Notes under the pieces: model-generated
Databases searched by the model: none
The model's input: the letters and a program-made list of their open reading frames with translations, nothing else
Told to the model about the DNA's origin: nothing
Shown: positions 1 through 11,637 of the stretch, piece after piece
How positions within the stretch are numbered: the stretch's first letter is position 1
Layout of the letters: each line of letters begins with the position of its first letter
NCBI GenBank assembly: GCA_033807775.1
Contig: CM066317.1
Location: 34,847,870 to 34,911,869, forward strand
Direction of reading: 5' to 3'
DNA from: Saussurea involucrata
Taxonomy: Eukaryota > Streptophyta > Magnoliopsida > Asterales > Asteraceae
Length of the DNA: 64,000 nt
Position numbers and translations under genes: made by a program

Positions 1-542
1 TATAGTAACACTGATTCTAATATATTATTCTTCTGAATTTAGATTATAAGTTGTTGACTTTTCCCTTAACGTATTCTCATATGCAAAAATAAGTTTTACA
101 GGAGAAGTTGTATTGACTTTAGTGTTTATTATGATTTTTAATTCCATCAACATTTCCAGATTTTTGGGTGCTACAGATAATAAAGCACATTTTAAAATTT
201 GAAATTAAAATTTAATTGGGTTCATAAGATTTGCAAAAGCACTCCTAGACTTTATTCAACAACCAACTTTCAAATTAGACGAAACATTGTGACAACCGAA
301 AAGTCGAGTAAACAAACTAGACAGTGTGGAAATTTGGCTATTATTTAATATTTTTTACCCAATTAACAAAACATTATGTCAAATTCATCAAAGTTTTGAA
401 GATAAAGGACTGATTGAGCAATTTGCCAATAAATGAGACACCATTAATGAAAATTTGTATATATACACAAAACTCTAATTTTTATCAATGTTGCCTGGTT
501 CGAAACTTCTCAAAAATGCAAGAAGCTTTCCCCAGCTCAACA
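1..542. other. Upstream intergenic DNA of the first gene
   Basis: AT-rich sequence without a coding region I can support. It should include the promoter and 5' leader of the gene starting at 543. Two in-frame ATGs lie upstream of the chosen start (414 and 516), so the leader could in principle extend the protein. I see no clear TATA box that I would defend. Confidence 0.5.
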
Positions 543-1670
543 ATGGCAGACGAAGAAGAAGAAGACGAAGAACGCACCTTATTTGTACCTCCAGATGCGT
601 TAATTGAATGGGAACGATTCCAATTACGTCCCATTCCCGATCAATTTCAATTTCAGCCTCAATCTCAATCTCCCTCATTATCAGATCCAAATGGAAGCGG
701 AGAAATATGGTCAACGATACATGAAGATCACCAACCATCGATCGTATTCCCTCCAGTGAACCACGAAGGCATTCATCTCCACCACCACCAAGATGTACGA
801 GAAATCGATATCGAACGAGCCGTACCACCGTCCCCTGTTTCGAGTCCGCCGCCGGGACCAGTGGCGATGGCGGAATCCGTCGCAGTAGGGTGGTGGGATG
901 CGGGAATGGAGGCTTTACGTTTCAAGTTCGTCGGCATCGTCTCGTTCCTTCGAAGTTTTTCTGTGAACAGAGGAGGGTTACTTCGGTCACACTTCCCCAT
1001 AGTCGGATCAGTGGTGTTGCTGTTACTATTGTATTTGAGGTCCCGGCGCCGGCGACGGTTAAAGAGAGAGAGCATCATTGAATTGATCCGCATTATCAAG
1101 GAGAAAGATGAGGTTCGATCTTTTTGTTCAATTGCAAAACATTGACCGATTTACATTTTGTTCACCAGGTGTTTGTTAAAGTGCCCAAGAGAGGTAATAA
1201 GGCCATCTCACTGTATTTTACACCAAATTTAAAAAATAGCGGAAAAATTAGCGTAAATTTAGTGTTAATAATAATTCTTCTTCCAATAGGTAACACTATT
1301 TTTTTCAAAAAATGACGTGAAAAGTAGTGTAAATGAATAGTGTTACACCAAATATAGTGTATTACTACTATTCATTACATAATTTTAGTGTGGAAAATAG
1401 AGATGCCATTGGAGATGTAAGTAGTCTCATTTACACCAAATTTAGTGTTTAGTGTAAGATTTAGTGATCCCATTAGAGATGGTCTAAGATCCTAATACAG
1501 TGCATAATTGCATTAAAGTATAACCAAGTATTCTAAACAATTTTTAACGATTTAATTTATTGGGTTTGCAGAAAATACATCGATTATTGCATCAGATTGC
1601 TCGAATGAATGAACTATTGCTTGCCACCCATCATGGAATCCCAATGATATCCAAGGCTACCTCTGGCTGA
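543..1670 (+). CDS. Single-pass membrane protein of unknown function, two exons
   Basis: I do not recognise a named family. Exon 1 is 543-1112 (190 codons), the intron is 1113-1571 (GT...AG, phase 0) and exon 2 is 1572-1670, ending in TGA; the protein is 222 residues. The chosen ATG opens an acidic N-terminus (MADEEEEDEE). Residues 11-30 carry a motif with FVPPDALIEWERF, followed by a Q/S/P-rich low-complexity stretch and an H/P-rich stretch to about 110. A hydrophobic segment at about 150-165 is followed by a run of arginines, typical of a membrane anchor with a cytosolic basic flank. The C-terminus (about 176-222) is predicted by eye to be helical (IIELIRIIKEKDE joined to KIHRLLHQIARMNELL across the splice). 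The clean frame across the splice supports a real gene. Its function is unknown; the C-terminal helix could mediate dimerisation, which is inference. The intron contains a MITE. Confidence 0.72.
1201..1484. mobile_element. Tourist-like (PIF/Harbinger) MITE in an intron
   Basis: A 284-bp insertion has terminal inverted repeats GGCCATCTC / GAGATGGTC (one mismatch) flanked by direct TAA at 1198-1200 and 1485-1487. A 3-bp TWA target duplication is the hallmark of PIF/Harbinger elements. The interior is AT-rich with repeated TTACACCAAAT and TTAGTGTA motifs and no coding capacity. It lies wholly inside the intron of the first gene, so it is spliced out. Confidence 0.75.
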
Positions 1671-2083
1671 ATAACTAAAACAGCAGATCAAGATTCATTT
1701 GGGCATCATTGGAGCTGATTTCTGGTACAAGATTCATTGTTTGCTAGCTAATCAAGACAATTGCTATTGTAGTCTAGTATTATTTTGAATCTAGTTCTTT
1801 GCATAAACCACATTTTAGCTACTTCTTTGATGCATTTAAATGTACATATGCATGCTGCACAATCACAATTAGAACATAGATGCACACCACCCTGTGAATT
1901 TCCTTTCTTCTTCTGTCATTCCAATTCGAGAGTGCTATGCGATTGTTCAGAAAAACTTCTATATCAAACACTTCCAACAATCTGGTTCCTTTCTGAACCC
2001 CCACAAGATTGACAACTCTTTTCGTGTTCTTGGAGCAATCTACTCCTGTAGATGCGTTGTTAGAATGAAAGTGTGTGACACCA

Positions 2084-2196
2084 AAGGGTTATTGGCTGAG
2101 CGGTATATAGGTGATTGGTAAAGCCCAACACGGCCTTTCAAGAGGTAATGTGTTCAAACCTCACAAAAGGTGAGGAGTTATGGTGAGCATTTACCA
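2084..2196 (+). mobile_element. tRNA-derived SINE head (fragment)
   Basis: An A-box-like TGGCTGAGCGGT (2093-2104) and a B-box-like TGTTCAAACC (2151-2160) form an internal RNA polymerase III promoter as in plant tRNA-derived SINEs. No tRNA acceptor stem or cloverleaf can be drawn. The 3' end appears cut by the next element at about 2197; no tail or target duplication is visible. Confidence 0.5.
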
Positions 2197-2392
2197 AGAG
2201 CATTCACAATGGTGCTTATTGTAAAGCTTTTCTGAAGCTTATTGGCTACATAAGCACTTTGAAAAGGTCCAGACAAAAAAACATTTTTGCTTGTAGAGTT
2301 GTACAAACAAGGTTTTGATTTTGAATATGGGCCCCACTTTTCTTGAAAAAACCCACTCAAAAAGCTGCACCATTGTAGTCTGTAGATGCTCT
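2197..2392. mobile_element. Candidate inverted-repeat MITE
   Basis: The ends pair as AGAGCAT...ACAATGGTGC on the left and GCACCATTGT...ATGCTCT on the right, with a short gap in the pairing. Length is about 196 bp and it is non-coding. I could not find a convincing target duplication, so the superfamily is left open. Confidence 0.4.
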
Positions 2393-2400
2393 AAATATTA

Positions 2401-2639
2401 CTCCCCCCGTCCCAAAATAAATGTCCACAATGAAATTTACACACAGTTTTAGGAGTTTGTAATCATTACACTTTTTAATTAACCAATTTACAATTTTACC
2501 CTTAATTATAGAGAGATAATTTTTCCCATCACACAATTAAGGGTAGAATTGGAAATTAGACATTTACTTTTGAAAGTAGACACTTATTTTGGGACAAACT
2601 AAAATAGTAATGTGGACACTTAATTTGGGACGGAGGGAG
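2401..2639. mobile_element. Stowaway (Tc1/mariner) MITE
   Basis: The ends read CTCCCCCCGTCCCAAAATAA on the left and, reverse-complemented on the right, CTCCCTCCGTCCCAAATTAA. This is the familiar plant Stowaway terminus, and it is flanked by the TA dinucleotide (2399-2400 and 2640-2641). Interior is AT-rich, 239 bp, without coding capacity. Confidence 0.9.
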
Positions 2640-2654
2640 TACGTAGTACTTTAA

Positions 2655-3049
2655 GGGTTCGTTTGGTACGTATACAGTATAGAACAAAACAGGATGGGAC
2701 AGGACAAAACAGAACAGGACAGAACAGCTGCTCAGCGTTTGGTAGACAGAACTGGACAGAACAGAACAGATAACATTAGATAAATACAAATAAATAAAAT
2801 TTAAAAAATGAATAAAATATAAAATAAAATGTGTATTTGATGTTTTAGAAGAGAATTAGATTATATTTTGAGGTTATATTGGTAAAACATAAGTCTGTTC
2901 CCGCTTGTTCCAGCTTGTTCCATGGGGTAGGGGTGGAACAAGCCTGTTCCCGCTTGTTCCACTCTGTTCCACATAAAAGTCCTGCCAAACATGGGACAGT
3001 GATCTCTGTTCTGTTCTGTCCTATCCTGTCCAGTGTACCAAACGCACCC
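2655..3049. mobile_element. PIF/Harbinger-type MITE, 395 bp
   Basis: Terminal inverted repeats GGGTTCGTTTGGTAC / GTACCAAACGCACCC (one mismatch in 15) are flanked by TAA at 2652-2654 and 3050-3052. Subterminal regions are built from repeated GGACAGAACA / TGTTCTGTCC-like blocks that pair with each other, so the whole element can fold back. Confidence 0.82.
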
Positions 3050-3052
3050 TAA

Positions 3053-4559
3053 AAAAGTGGGAGACGTTCATTTTGGAGCCAAATCTCAAGTGTATTCCAA
3101 GCCGTATTTGGAAGAATATTGTTTGGTTTATATTCTCATCGGTAAGAGCTTCGTTTTGATATATCAAATGTCAAAAACAAAGACGAGGTGAGCGAGACAT
3201 TGATTCTCAAAGTTTATCGTGAATGTTGAATAGTTGTCCCACATAAGTAGAAAAATGAAAATTTGGTAGTTGTAGAAACCAGCTTCATTTTGTTTCACCA
3301 ACACCATTGATTTCACAATTTGTTTGATAAATAAACATAAAAACCTAAACTTTAAATACTTATTTGTGATCTCCATATATTGTGACATCTGAAAGAACTA
3401 TCACTACTAAAAAAGTAACTTTCACCGATGGATATTTCTGTCATATTTCCGATGATACAAAAAAAGTCAAAGTCTTACGACTTCCGCCATTGATTTAAAA
3501 AAAAATTGAATAACATTTCAGGTGGATTTTAAAGTTTAACAAATCTACAATAAATATGCCCACAACACAAAACATTTTTACCGTTCCCTAACCGTAAGTC
3601 ATTCAACACAAAACGAGGGTTTCACTCGTTATAGGACTTGACCAAACATCACGTGTGGCCCAGCCCATAAAGGCCATGTGGACTTGACACCATCCCTTCA
3701 CACATCTCACACCTAACCCTATCGCTCCTCTCGCTACCTTTCACCACCCCATCGTCGTCCGCTCTCTATCACCGTTGTTGGCCCCTACTATCGATCTCCC
3801 TCTTTTTCGTCTTTTTTTGTTTGTTTTCCATTCTCGTTCTTTTTTGAACTATCTATACCTACTCAATTATATTGTGAAAAGGGGAGAAGCTGAAAGACAA
3901 AAAAGCCAGGTCCAAAAGAAAAATAGATGGTTGGGGCCAACAACAGTGATAAGTGGTATAGAGAACAAACGACAATGAGAAGAGATATGTTGTTGGGTGT
4001 GAGGAGTTTGAACAATATAATGTTTTTGGATTAAAAAGATTGTAAATAACCAAGTTTTTAGATGATCAAAAGTTTGTTGAGTATTTCTGAAAATTTCCCT
4101 TCTTGTTTTTAAATTTAAGGGAGTTTTCATCTAAGCACCTTAAACTATCGTAAAGTGATTGAAAACTACAAAATATGTGTTACTTTTTCTTTTTCTTTCT
4201 AATTGGACTAAAATAGCCAAAATTTTGCAACTTGTAGTAACATATACTTTTTTCTAAACTAGATATGATTCCAGGTGCATTGGCTTGCAAAATCTTTTAT
4301 TAATCATATATAAAAGCACATTATACAAGTAAAATCTTTTTAATTGGCTTGTGAAATAACCCACCATAATCACATTTAATCGTAAAAATACATCATACAA
4401 GTTACGAAATAAACACTTGCAAGATCTTGGTTGTTAAAAAAAAGGACTAGTTTTATCAAAATTCCCTGTAAACAAAACATAAAGGGGCAGTTTTGGAATT
4501 ATATTTTTGGGTGGCAAATAATGTAAATATTAACCTTGGAATGGTGACATGACATCCAT
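3053..4559. other. Intergenic DNA before the SNARE gene
   Basis: AT-rich and without a coding region I can support. A CACTACTAAAAAA string at 3403-3415 resembles a CACTA transposon terminus, but no partner end was found. The stretch 3650-3860 is pyrimidine-rich. The promoter of the SNARE gene should lie near the right end. Confidence 0.4.
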
Positions 4560-4626
4560 TCTCTGGTAGTTGGTTTCGTCAGAAATTGGCAATACCATCC
4601 ATCGCCGGTTACTGATTGCTTTTCCG

Positions 4627-4867
4627 GTAATCTCTCATCTCATCCTTTCCAACTTTATTTCACTCTACAAATTGTATACTTAAAATCATGCCGTGGCATA
4701 ATGTGATTAGCTGATCATAATTGTGTCCGATTTCAATTTAGCTTTTCATGTTTTTGATCTCAATGGATTTCAATTTAGCTTTTCATGGTTTTGATCTCAA
4801 TGGACCTGACGTATATATGATGCTCTGCTCTGATCTGATCTGATCTAACTGAACGTCATTTTGACAG
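4627..4867 (+). other. Probable 5'-UTR intron of the VTI1-like gene
   Basis: A donor CCG|GTAATC at 4626/4627 and an acceptor TGACAG|GTACC ending at 4867 bracket a T-rich stretch five bases before the start codon. Placement is inferred from splice consensus only; transcript data would settle it. Confidence 0.5.
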
Positions 4868-4872
4868 GTACC

Positions 4873-5961
4873 ATGAGTCAGGTATTCGACGGATATGAGC
4901 GTCAATACTGCGAGATTTCAGCCAATTTATCACGAATTTGTACGTCCGCTACTGTTCTTGATGGAGGTGACTTATGGGACCTTTTCTATTACCATTGTTG
5001 CAATTTCATTTCACCACATTTACACAAAACCAAACCAAACCAAACCTGATTCTACATTCTTTTTTTCAAGACATATTTGTCTATAACGTTTGTAACAATG
5101 TTCATTTGATAGCAGTTTCATAACTCTTGATTTGAACGAGTGAAAGAAGTTAATAAGGATTTGTAGTGGAGTTTGTTATTGCATTTAATCTGATTCTATA
5201 TAGTAGTTTAGGGTTGTTTACTTTGAGCTTAATGAGGTTAATGGTCTGTGCAACTTTTTTGCTACCATACAAGAGTGTTTCTTTTATGGCTTAAATGCTA
5301 AGCCATTAAGCCAAAATGGCTATATGGAATAAGTCAAGATTCCACCTATAGAGACCACATTTCAACAATGCTGCTTTTTGTGATAGAAAGTTGAAATAGC
5401 TAGAGCATGTATAGTATAGATATAGAAACCATTTGAAGTGATGGTACTTGCTATTATTAAGATTGCTAATTACTATACCACTCAAGCTATCCACTCATCT
5501 TCTACCATGATAAAAGGTTTTTGTTTCTAGCTATAGTGTTGCTATTAGTTTAACAAGTACACCATCCTACTTTGTTAAGTCTGTCACCTAGACAATCCAA
5601 ATGCAAGCTGTTGGAAGGGTAAACCACAGATAATATTCTGTGCCTGCATTATTGGGATATAAAGGAAGATATGTAGCCATCTGTTAGCTGATGACTTTGA
5701 AATGTTGATGGAGGTGAAGAAAATTGATATATGTTTATCTCATCCCACAATCTATTTTGCAATAGATGTGTGGATTCTTGGTTGGGTTGGTGTGATTTAA
5801 GCCAATTTACGGGTTTCTCCTCTCTCTCTCTCTCTCTCTCTCTCGATATCCAAGTTTGTATACCGGGCTTACTTCTCTCTGTTGATTGGTGGTTAAACTA
5901 CAGCTTAGTAATCTAACCACTTGGATCTATCTTGAAAAGAGAGGTTAGGAATAATATATAA

Positions 5962-5997
<36 letters not shown>

Positions 5998-7129
5998 AGA
6001 GTCCAATCCATCTTTTTCTGATTCTCTTTCAACTGTTGATCCCCTCTGAAAATCTTATTGTAATCAGAACAGAAGAAACAGAAAATTTCAGAAATAGAAG
6101 GAGGGTTAGAGGAGGCTGAGGCTCTGGTATTCTTCTTATCTTTGCTATGGCTTTATTTTATCCTGCTTCTTGTTGTTACATTAAAACTGATGTGTTGGTA
6201 TTTGTGGCAAAGTTGCGGAAAATGGACCTTGAGGCAAGGAGCATGCCACCTGGCATGAAAGCTTCGCTTCTTGCCAAGATACGCGAATACAGAAACGACC
6301 TTAACAATCTGAAAAGTGAAATGAAGAGACTCAAGTCAGGCAACGCTAATCTGGCTGCTCGAGACGAGCTGTTGGACTCAGGAAGGGCAGATGCAATGCA
6401 GGTTTTCTATATCTCTTCAAACCAAAACACCCTACACCTATTATCTATCTATCTATGGATTTTATGGGGAATAAACGATTAAATGACATAAATGACCATT
6501 TTACCTGTGAGTCTAGTCTAAATCAAATGGTGAAACAGGTGTCCGCTGATCAGAGAGGGCGACTAATGATGGCAACGGAGAGGTTAAACAAGTCGACTGA
6601 TGGAATCAAGGAAAGTAGAAGAACGATGCTGGAAACTGAGGAGCTTGGTGTTTCGATCCTTCACGATCTACACCAGCAGCGTCAGTCTCTCCTCCATGCA
6701 AATACCACTGTACGCCACTCCATTTCTTAACGCTATATTTAGGCCCTTTTCTCGTTCTTCACTTTTAAAGTCTTCTTTTTTTCTTTTTCATAAACTTTTT
6801 GGGCAAACTTCCTTAACGGAAACGTTCACTCCACTCCTTGGGATAGATGATTGGTCTACGTACATCCCACAATCCTTCTGGGCCCCACCTATATACTGAG
6901 CTCGTTTGGTTTGGTTTGGTTTATAGACTAACTTAGGTTATCATGCTAATTTTGACAAAGGATGTTTGTTTTGCAGCTCCATGGGGTGGATGATACTATT
7001 GGGAGGAGCAAGAAAGTGCTGACATCAATGTCGAGGAGAATGAACAGGAACAAATGGATTCTAGGTTCCATTGTTGCAGTGCTGGTTCTTGCAATCATTT
7101 TGATCCTTTACTTCAAGCTCGCCCATTAG
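4873..7129 (+). CDS. VTI1: VTI1-type Qb-SNARE (VTI11/VTI13-like)
   Basis: Vesicle-fusion SNARE expected on trans-Golgi, prevacuolar and vacuolar membranes, where VTI1 proteins supply the Qb helix of SNARE bundles. Five coding exons keep frame: 4873-4966, 6068-6126, 6213-6401, 6539-6709 and 6977-7129, giving 221 residues, the usual family length. The N-terminus MSQVFDGYERQYCE matches the family Habc domain. KMDLEARSMPPGMK and ARDELLDSGRAD mark the middle. SADQRGRLMMATERL opens the SNARE helix (about 115-190), with the DLHQQRQSLLHA stretch inside. A C-terminal membrane anchor spans about 199-218 and ends FKLAH, leaving almost nothing on the lumenal side, as expected for a tail-anchored SNARE. 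Overall pattern is closer to VTI11/VTI13 than VTI12. Intron 1 is about 1.1 kb and holds two microsatellites. All motifs are intact and I consider it functional. Confidence 0.93.
5821..5998. repeat. Microsatellites in VTI1 intron 1: (TC)12, (AT)n and (GT)n
   Basis: A pure TC dinucleotide run covers 5821-5844; an AT run at about 5953-5975 passes into a GT run to 5998. Both lie in the first coding intron, shortly before exon 2 at 6068. Length variation between individuals is likely. Confidence 0.9.
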
Positions 7130-7674
7130 CTGAAACGTTTCTAATGGTTTGTGTCGAGTATAAGCGCTCTTGAATGCACTCTTTTACAAGATTAGTAAAT
7201 GAGTGTGGAGTTGCCTTTTTCTCCATTGCATGTTCTCCGCCTTTTAATACTGAACAACCTTAAATGACCAGCAATGGGTCACAGTGAACATCTTCATAAC
7301 CAGTGTCGCTGAAAAGCAAACCAATCTATTGGACCAGTTATAAATTCAGAAGCATGGTAACCAAACGGTAATAGTCTTTTGAACATTTTTCCAATAACCA
7401 TTTAATGAGAAAATCTCTGTTAAATTCTTTATATAACTGTACAAAACAGGTACTAGAAATTTGGCATTTATGCATACAAAAAATGCACAATGTTTGTCCT
7501 TTTCACTTTTCAGTCGCAAAAAAGACGATCAATCGTGCAAGAATACTGCTTCTAGAATCACAAGTGAAATGAATAGAGAATACCTGATGGAATAGCTCTG
7601 TATGAACGCATATCCACAGCCTCAAAATAATAATACCCACATGGTCGGAAAACTGCTTAATTGTTTTCAGGAGA
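7130..7674. other. Convergent 3' ends of VTI1 and TOC1
   Basis: The stop codon of the VTI1-like gene (7127-7129) and that of the TOC1-like gene (7675-7677 on the minus strand) face each other 545 bp apart. The stretch should hold both 3'-UTRs and poly(A) sites. No other gene is visible; overlap of the two transcripts is possible but not shown. Confidence 0.6.
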
Positions 7675-10600
7675 TTAATCTGCGCCTGCTTGATCTTCCT
7701 CTTCCTCATAGTCATCATCATCAAAATCATTAGAAGTGGGCCCGTTAAGATCCACATTGATCCCATTAATTTTCCTCACGAATTGTCCTCTTACACGAGG
7801 CCGCCTCTCTGCTAACTTTTTCCTATTAACATACCTCACTTTCTTGTCAAAGCAACGTTCCTTCCTCTTCTTCCTGAACTTGAGTAAGGCTGCTTCTCTA
7901 CGGTCAACTTTATGTACCTTTCCTACATTATTGGAGGATGAACTTCCAAACGACGGCCATGGCTGCTGCATTCCAGGTGGCAACTGGCCAGGTAAGCAAA
8001 AACCAACTGGGTAGTAAGGGAATGATGCCATTCCGGGCATGTGATGAGGTGGACAATATTGGTTTTGCAAATCATTCATGTTCTGTTGGTACATAACATG
8101 ATGATTCATTGGTCCTGAAAGATGGTAATAAGGATAGGCGGAATATGTGTTATAACCTGAAACATCAGGATGATAATTATTTCCCGCTTGTATCATTTGT
8201 GGGTCTGGAAGCTCTGATATTGTTTTTGAGTTCATTTGCTGAGAGCATTCTGGGTGGGGAGTAGAATACCCGTCCAACGACATTGAATCAGGGAAGCTGT
8301 CATTGCTATGAAAGTTTTCCTCACCCCATGGAGTAACTTTTTCGTCCACATGCACATATTGAGGGCCATCTTCGTCATTTAAACCTAGTTTGTTGTCTAA
8401 TAGTGGTGGGGCCCGTGGGGGTGTGGTTTCGTCAATAGTTACAGCACTTGTGAACATGGTCGATTTGACATATGTGAAGAACGCTGAAGACTGACCTATC
8501 CTTAGTTCATTCTTCTTTGGACCAGATATAAATTTCCCTGGATACACAGCTACAAGATATGTCAACTCATAGGATAATAATCCTAAAAAGCCCAACTTAA
8601 ATAGAATTTGGATTGGGAGCTGTTAACCTCGCTGTTGTTCGTTAATTTCTGGCACATTAGGTCGATCATCTGATGAATTGATAAGCGGTGTGTTCACAAG
8701 ACCAGGAGATATTATCACATTACTCTGGAAAAAATACGTTATTTAGCAAGCAGCAGCAGCACCAAAGTTGAAAAAAACAATTGGGTATAAAAGACGGTAA
8801 TGATCAACCAGGATTTCTCTGTATCCCTTTTTTTTGGTTTTGGTCCATAAAATTAGCATAAGTAAAGTCGAATATAATTGCTGCTTTTAATTATGCCTAC
8901 TTTATCTAACCAACTGTAAATGCATGCAAGCTGATTCTACATAACTTAAAATGATTTATTTAGTATTGAATAACTCGATTTCCAGTGAACAAGATCCTCA
9001 CCTCATCTTCAGGAGGAATGGACACAGACATCTCTTGATTGGAACTCTTCCGTGACTTCTCATCTGTGTCATCCGAAAATAGAGTGGTACTGTTCGTATT
9101 AGCATCACTAGGATCTGAAGGCACTGGATCGAATTCACAGTTTATGATGTTCTTCTCAGCCAAGCCAAGCTGTCCAAAGTAGAGTTAAGAGAGCAATAAC
9201 AAAAGGAAACATAATAATAGCCGATGAAAAATGATAATTGCAGCGGAAATGGAAGATGAAGCTCATTAAAATCTGAATCGGGATCCATGCAGCAAAGGGA
9301 AAACACATCCTAACTCACACCACATTTCATGGGTTCCAGAATGGTTAGGTTCTAGGAAAATGCAACCATTGACACTGTGTTTTTGGATTTGGGAATAAAA
9401 GAAAATAAAGGAACGGGAAGGAAAGAATGGAAGGCATGGGATCATGTGAGAAGTGCCATTTTTGGTGAGAAGTGCTTTTAAACCGTTGATCACTTTTAAA
9501 AGGGAATTGATCCGGTGCATCTTATCTAGGTGCATCTCATCCTAATGTTCGTCCATTTCTCTTCATCCAACAGTTGGTAACCACTTCTCACGCTTCTCAC
9601 CAAATTTGGCACTTCTCACCGGAACCCAACCCAAGAATGGAAAGGAACGGAAGTTTTTTATTTGTGTTCTTAAAAGCAAAGGGAAGAGGAGGGAAAGAAT
9701 GAAAAGGAAAAAAATATTCATGTTTTTGAACCAGAGAGAAAGGACAGGAAAGATGTCATTTTTACAAATATACCCTTTATATATGTTTTGAAGGTGTTAA
9801 ATTGATGGGTAGTTTCGTAGTTTACCAAGGGTTATCATTTTTTTCCTTCCTTTTCTTCCCACATTTGGGAGGAAATATATAATTTATTTTCCCTCCTATT
9901 CCTTTCATTTCTCTCCTAAAAAGTTTTGATAATGCATGGTTTATGTAATTATCTATAGAAGTCAAGCCACACGTACCATTCGTCTTCTCCTCCACATGTG
10001 CGTCCACAAATTCAACAACTCATTTGTGCGCAAGGGTTTCACAAGATAATCAGCTGCTCCAAGCCTCAAGCATTTGACAACAAGGGCAACCTCATCCTGA
10101 GCAGACATCACTGAGAAAAAGCAAATAATAGAAAATGAGTATCTCGAATGAACATGAAAAGGGCAACTGAAAACAAGTACAAATAAAAAAGATACATCAA
10201 AACGTAATTGTTAATAGGCTTACTGATCACAGGAATTCGTCGCAGGTCTTTGTCCCTCATGATGTATTTTAACATCTTCAAACCTTTGGCCATGGGAAGG
10301 TCAACTTCAGAAAGAATAATATCTATGTCAGGCCCCTCGGCGTTCAGGGCATCAATCACTTGCCTGGGTGATCTTGCATTAGTCACTGTAAAACACCAAT
10401 CATACTTCACATGAATACCAATATAATTATTCTTATTACTAGCTGTGTGCCAATATAATTCCTTGCCTAACTCTTTTGAAGTGCCCATATTACTTAGAAT
10501 AATTGTAAGTCATTCTACAATTAGTTGACTTATCACAAATCAGAAGTCATGTTTTCATTTTCTCTAAAAATTAATTGAATTTATAAATTGTATGTGAAGT

Positions 10601-11637
10601 GAATTTGAGTGTTACCTTCTTCCCCATCCCCCTAAAAATTATTGTTCAGAGTTTACACAAAAAAGAGATGATTTGGGAAATTTAATATTATCCCATGATT
10701 CTTGATATGCAAGTGACGTCATATATTGAAATTAACCTTTTGGCGTAGTATTTATTCTGAATATTTGGAGGGGGCAGGGGAGACTAAGAAAACTCAATGA
10801 TTTTCCAAGTTGAATTGTTAAATAGGCAGATGTTGAAAGCGCTTCACAATGAAGGTTGAATCTAGAAGATGTTAAAAATGAATTATGCGATTAAACCACC
10901 ATGAAAGTACCTCACTGATGCCAAAGCTTCCAGATGAACTAAATGCAGAAATGGTTCTTGCACATGTTACATAAGAAACTAAGAAAGTCTGGGCATCTTG
11001 AGTAAAAAATTAAAAATAGATTACGTATTGCAGAAAAAGACAACTTTTCTTGTAATTTGGAGACTTTAATTTCTCATCCCAATAATGGTTAATGATTTAT
11101 CCGTAAATACATTCTTAGGAAAAAAACAGAGATCCGATATCCAAGTAAATACTCCCACTAAAACTAAACAACATATTCAAATGCTATCGTAGCAACAAGA
11201 TGATTATAACGAAACCATTACAATAAGAACGCCTAAAAGATAAGGAAACAAATAGAAATCAAATTACTTACTAGCTCTTTCATGATCACACAAAATTGAT
11301 CATGAAGTTTAAATCACAACCAAATGGAAATTGATTATAGGCTAAAACCACAATTGCATCAATTTAGCCGTCTCAGTATGATCATAACATTCTCTTAATG
11401 GCTAATTAGATCAATAAAATCCCTTAATCAAGAACAATGAGAAGGTAAAAAGGTCATGCTTATAATACCTTGATAGGAGCATTTACAAAGAAGAATAAAA
11501 ACCTCTTCCGAACTCTTGGTAGCATTGTCGCAAAGCAGAATTCTCACTTTACTTCGATCAATAAATCCCTCCCCAGGCTTCCCGCTAGAATTTCCTCCAC
11601 CGCCACCTCTGCTCATCAAAATTTCATTTGGCTCCAT
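7675..11637 (-). CDS. TOC1: TOC1/PRR1-like pseudo-response regulator, circadian clock
   Basis: Evening-phased transcriptional repressor of the plant clock, acting in the nucleus. Six coding exons on the minus strand splice in frame: 11637-11469, 10385-10224, 10110-9977, 9169-9002, 8724-8628 and 8537-7675, giving 530 residues. The pseudo-receiver domain spans about 32-150: the acidic pocket is at D37, the phosphoacceptor Asp is replaced by Glu (E83 in ILSEVDLP), and K135 is kept in LVKPLR. This is the standard PRR pattern that prevents phosphorelay. The CCT domain is at about 457-498 (REAALLKFRKKRKERCFDKK onward), followed by an acidic tail (DDDDYEEEEDQ). A conserved segment SSAFFTYVKS lies at the start of exon 6. 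Receiver and CCT together and the evening-element-like site upstream support TOC1 rather than PRR5/7/9. Frame and motifs are intact. Intron 3 contains an inverted-repeat insertion. A 5'-UTR intron is possible but unproven. Confidence 0.93.
9446..9619. mobile_element. Inverted-repeat MITE candidate in TOC1 intron 3
   Basis: About 174 bp begins GTGAGAAGTGCCA and ends TGGCACTTCTCAC, a perfect 13-bp terminal inverted repeat. A second GGTGAGAAG copy lies inside each arm. I could not define a target duplication. It lies between exons 3 and 4 and does not touch splice sites. Confidence 0.6.

Noticed and set aside
2093..2165. Possible tRNA gene (A and B boxes present)
   Set aside because: No acceptor stem, anticodon arm or CCA-side pairing can be drawn; it fits a SINE head.
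3403..3415. CACTA transposon end
   Set aside because: Only one terminus-like string; no partner end, subterminal repeats or 3-bp duplication found.
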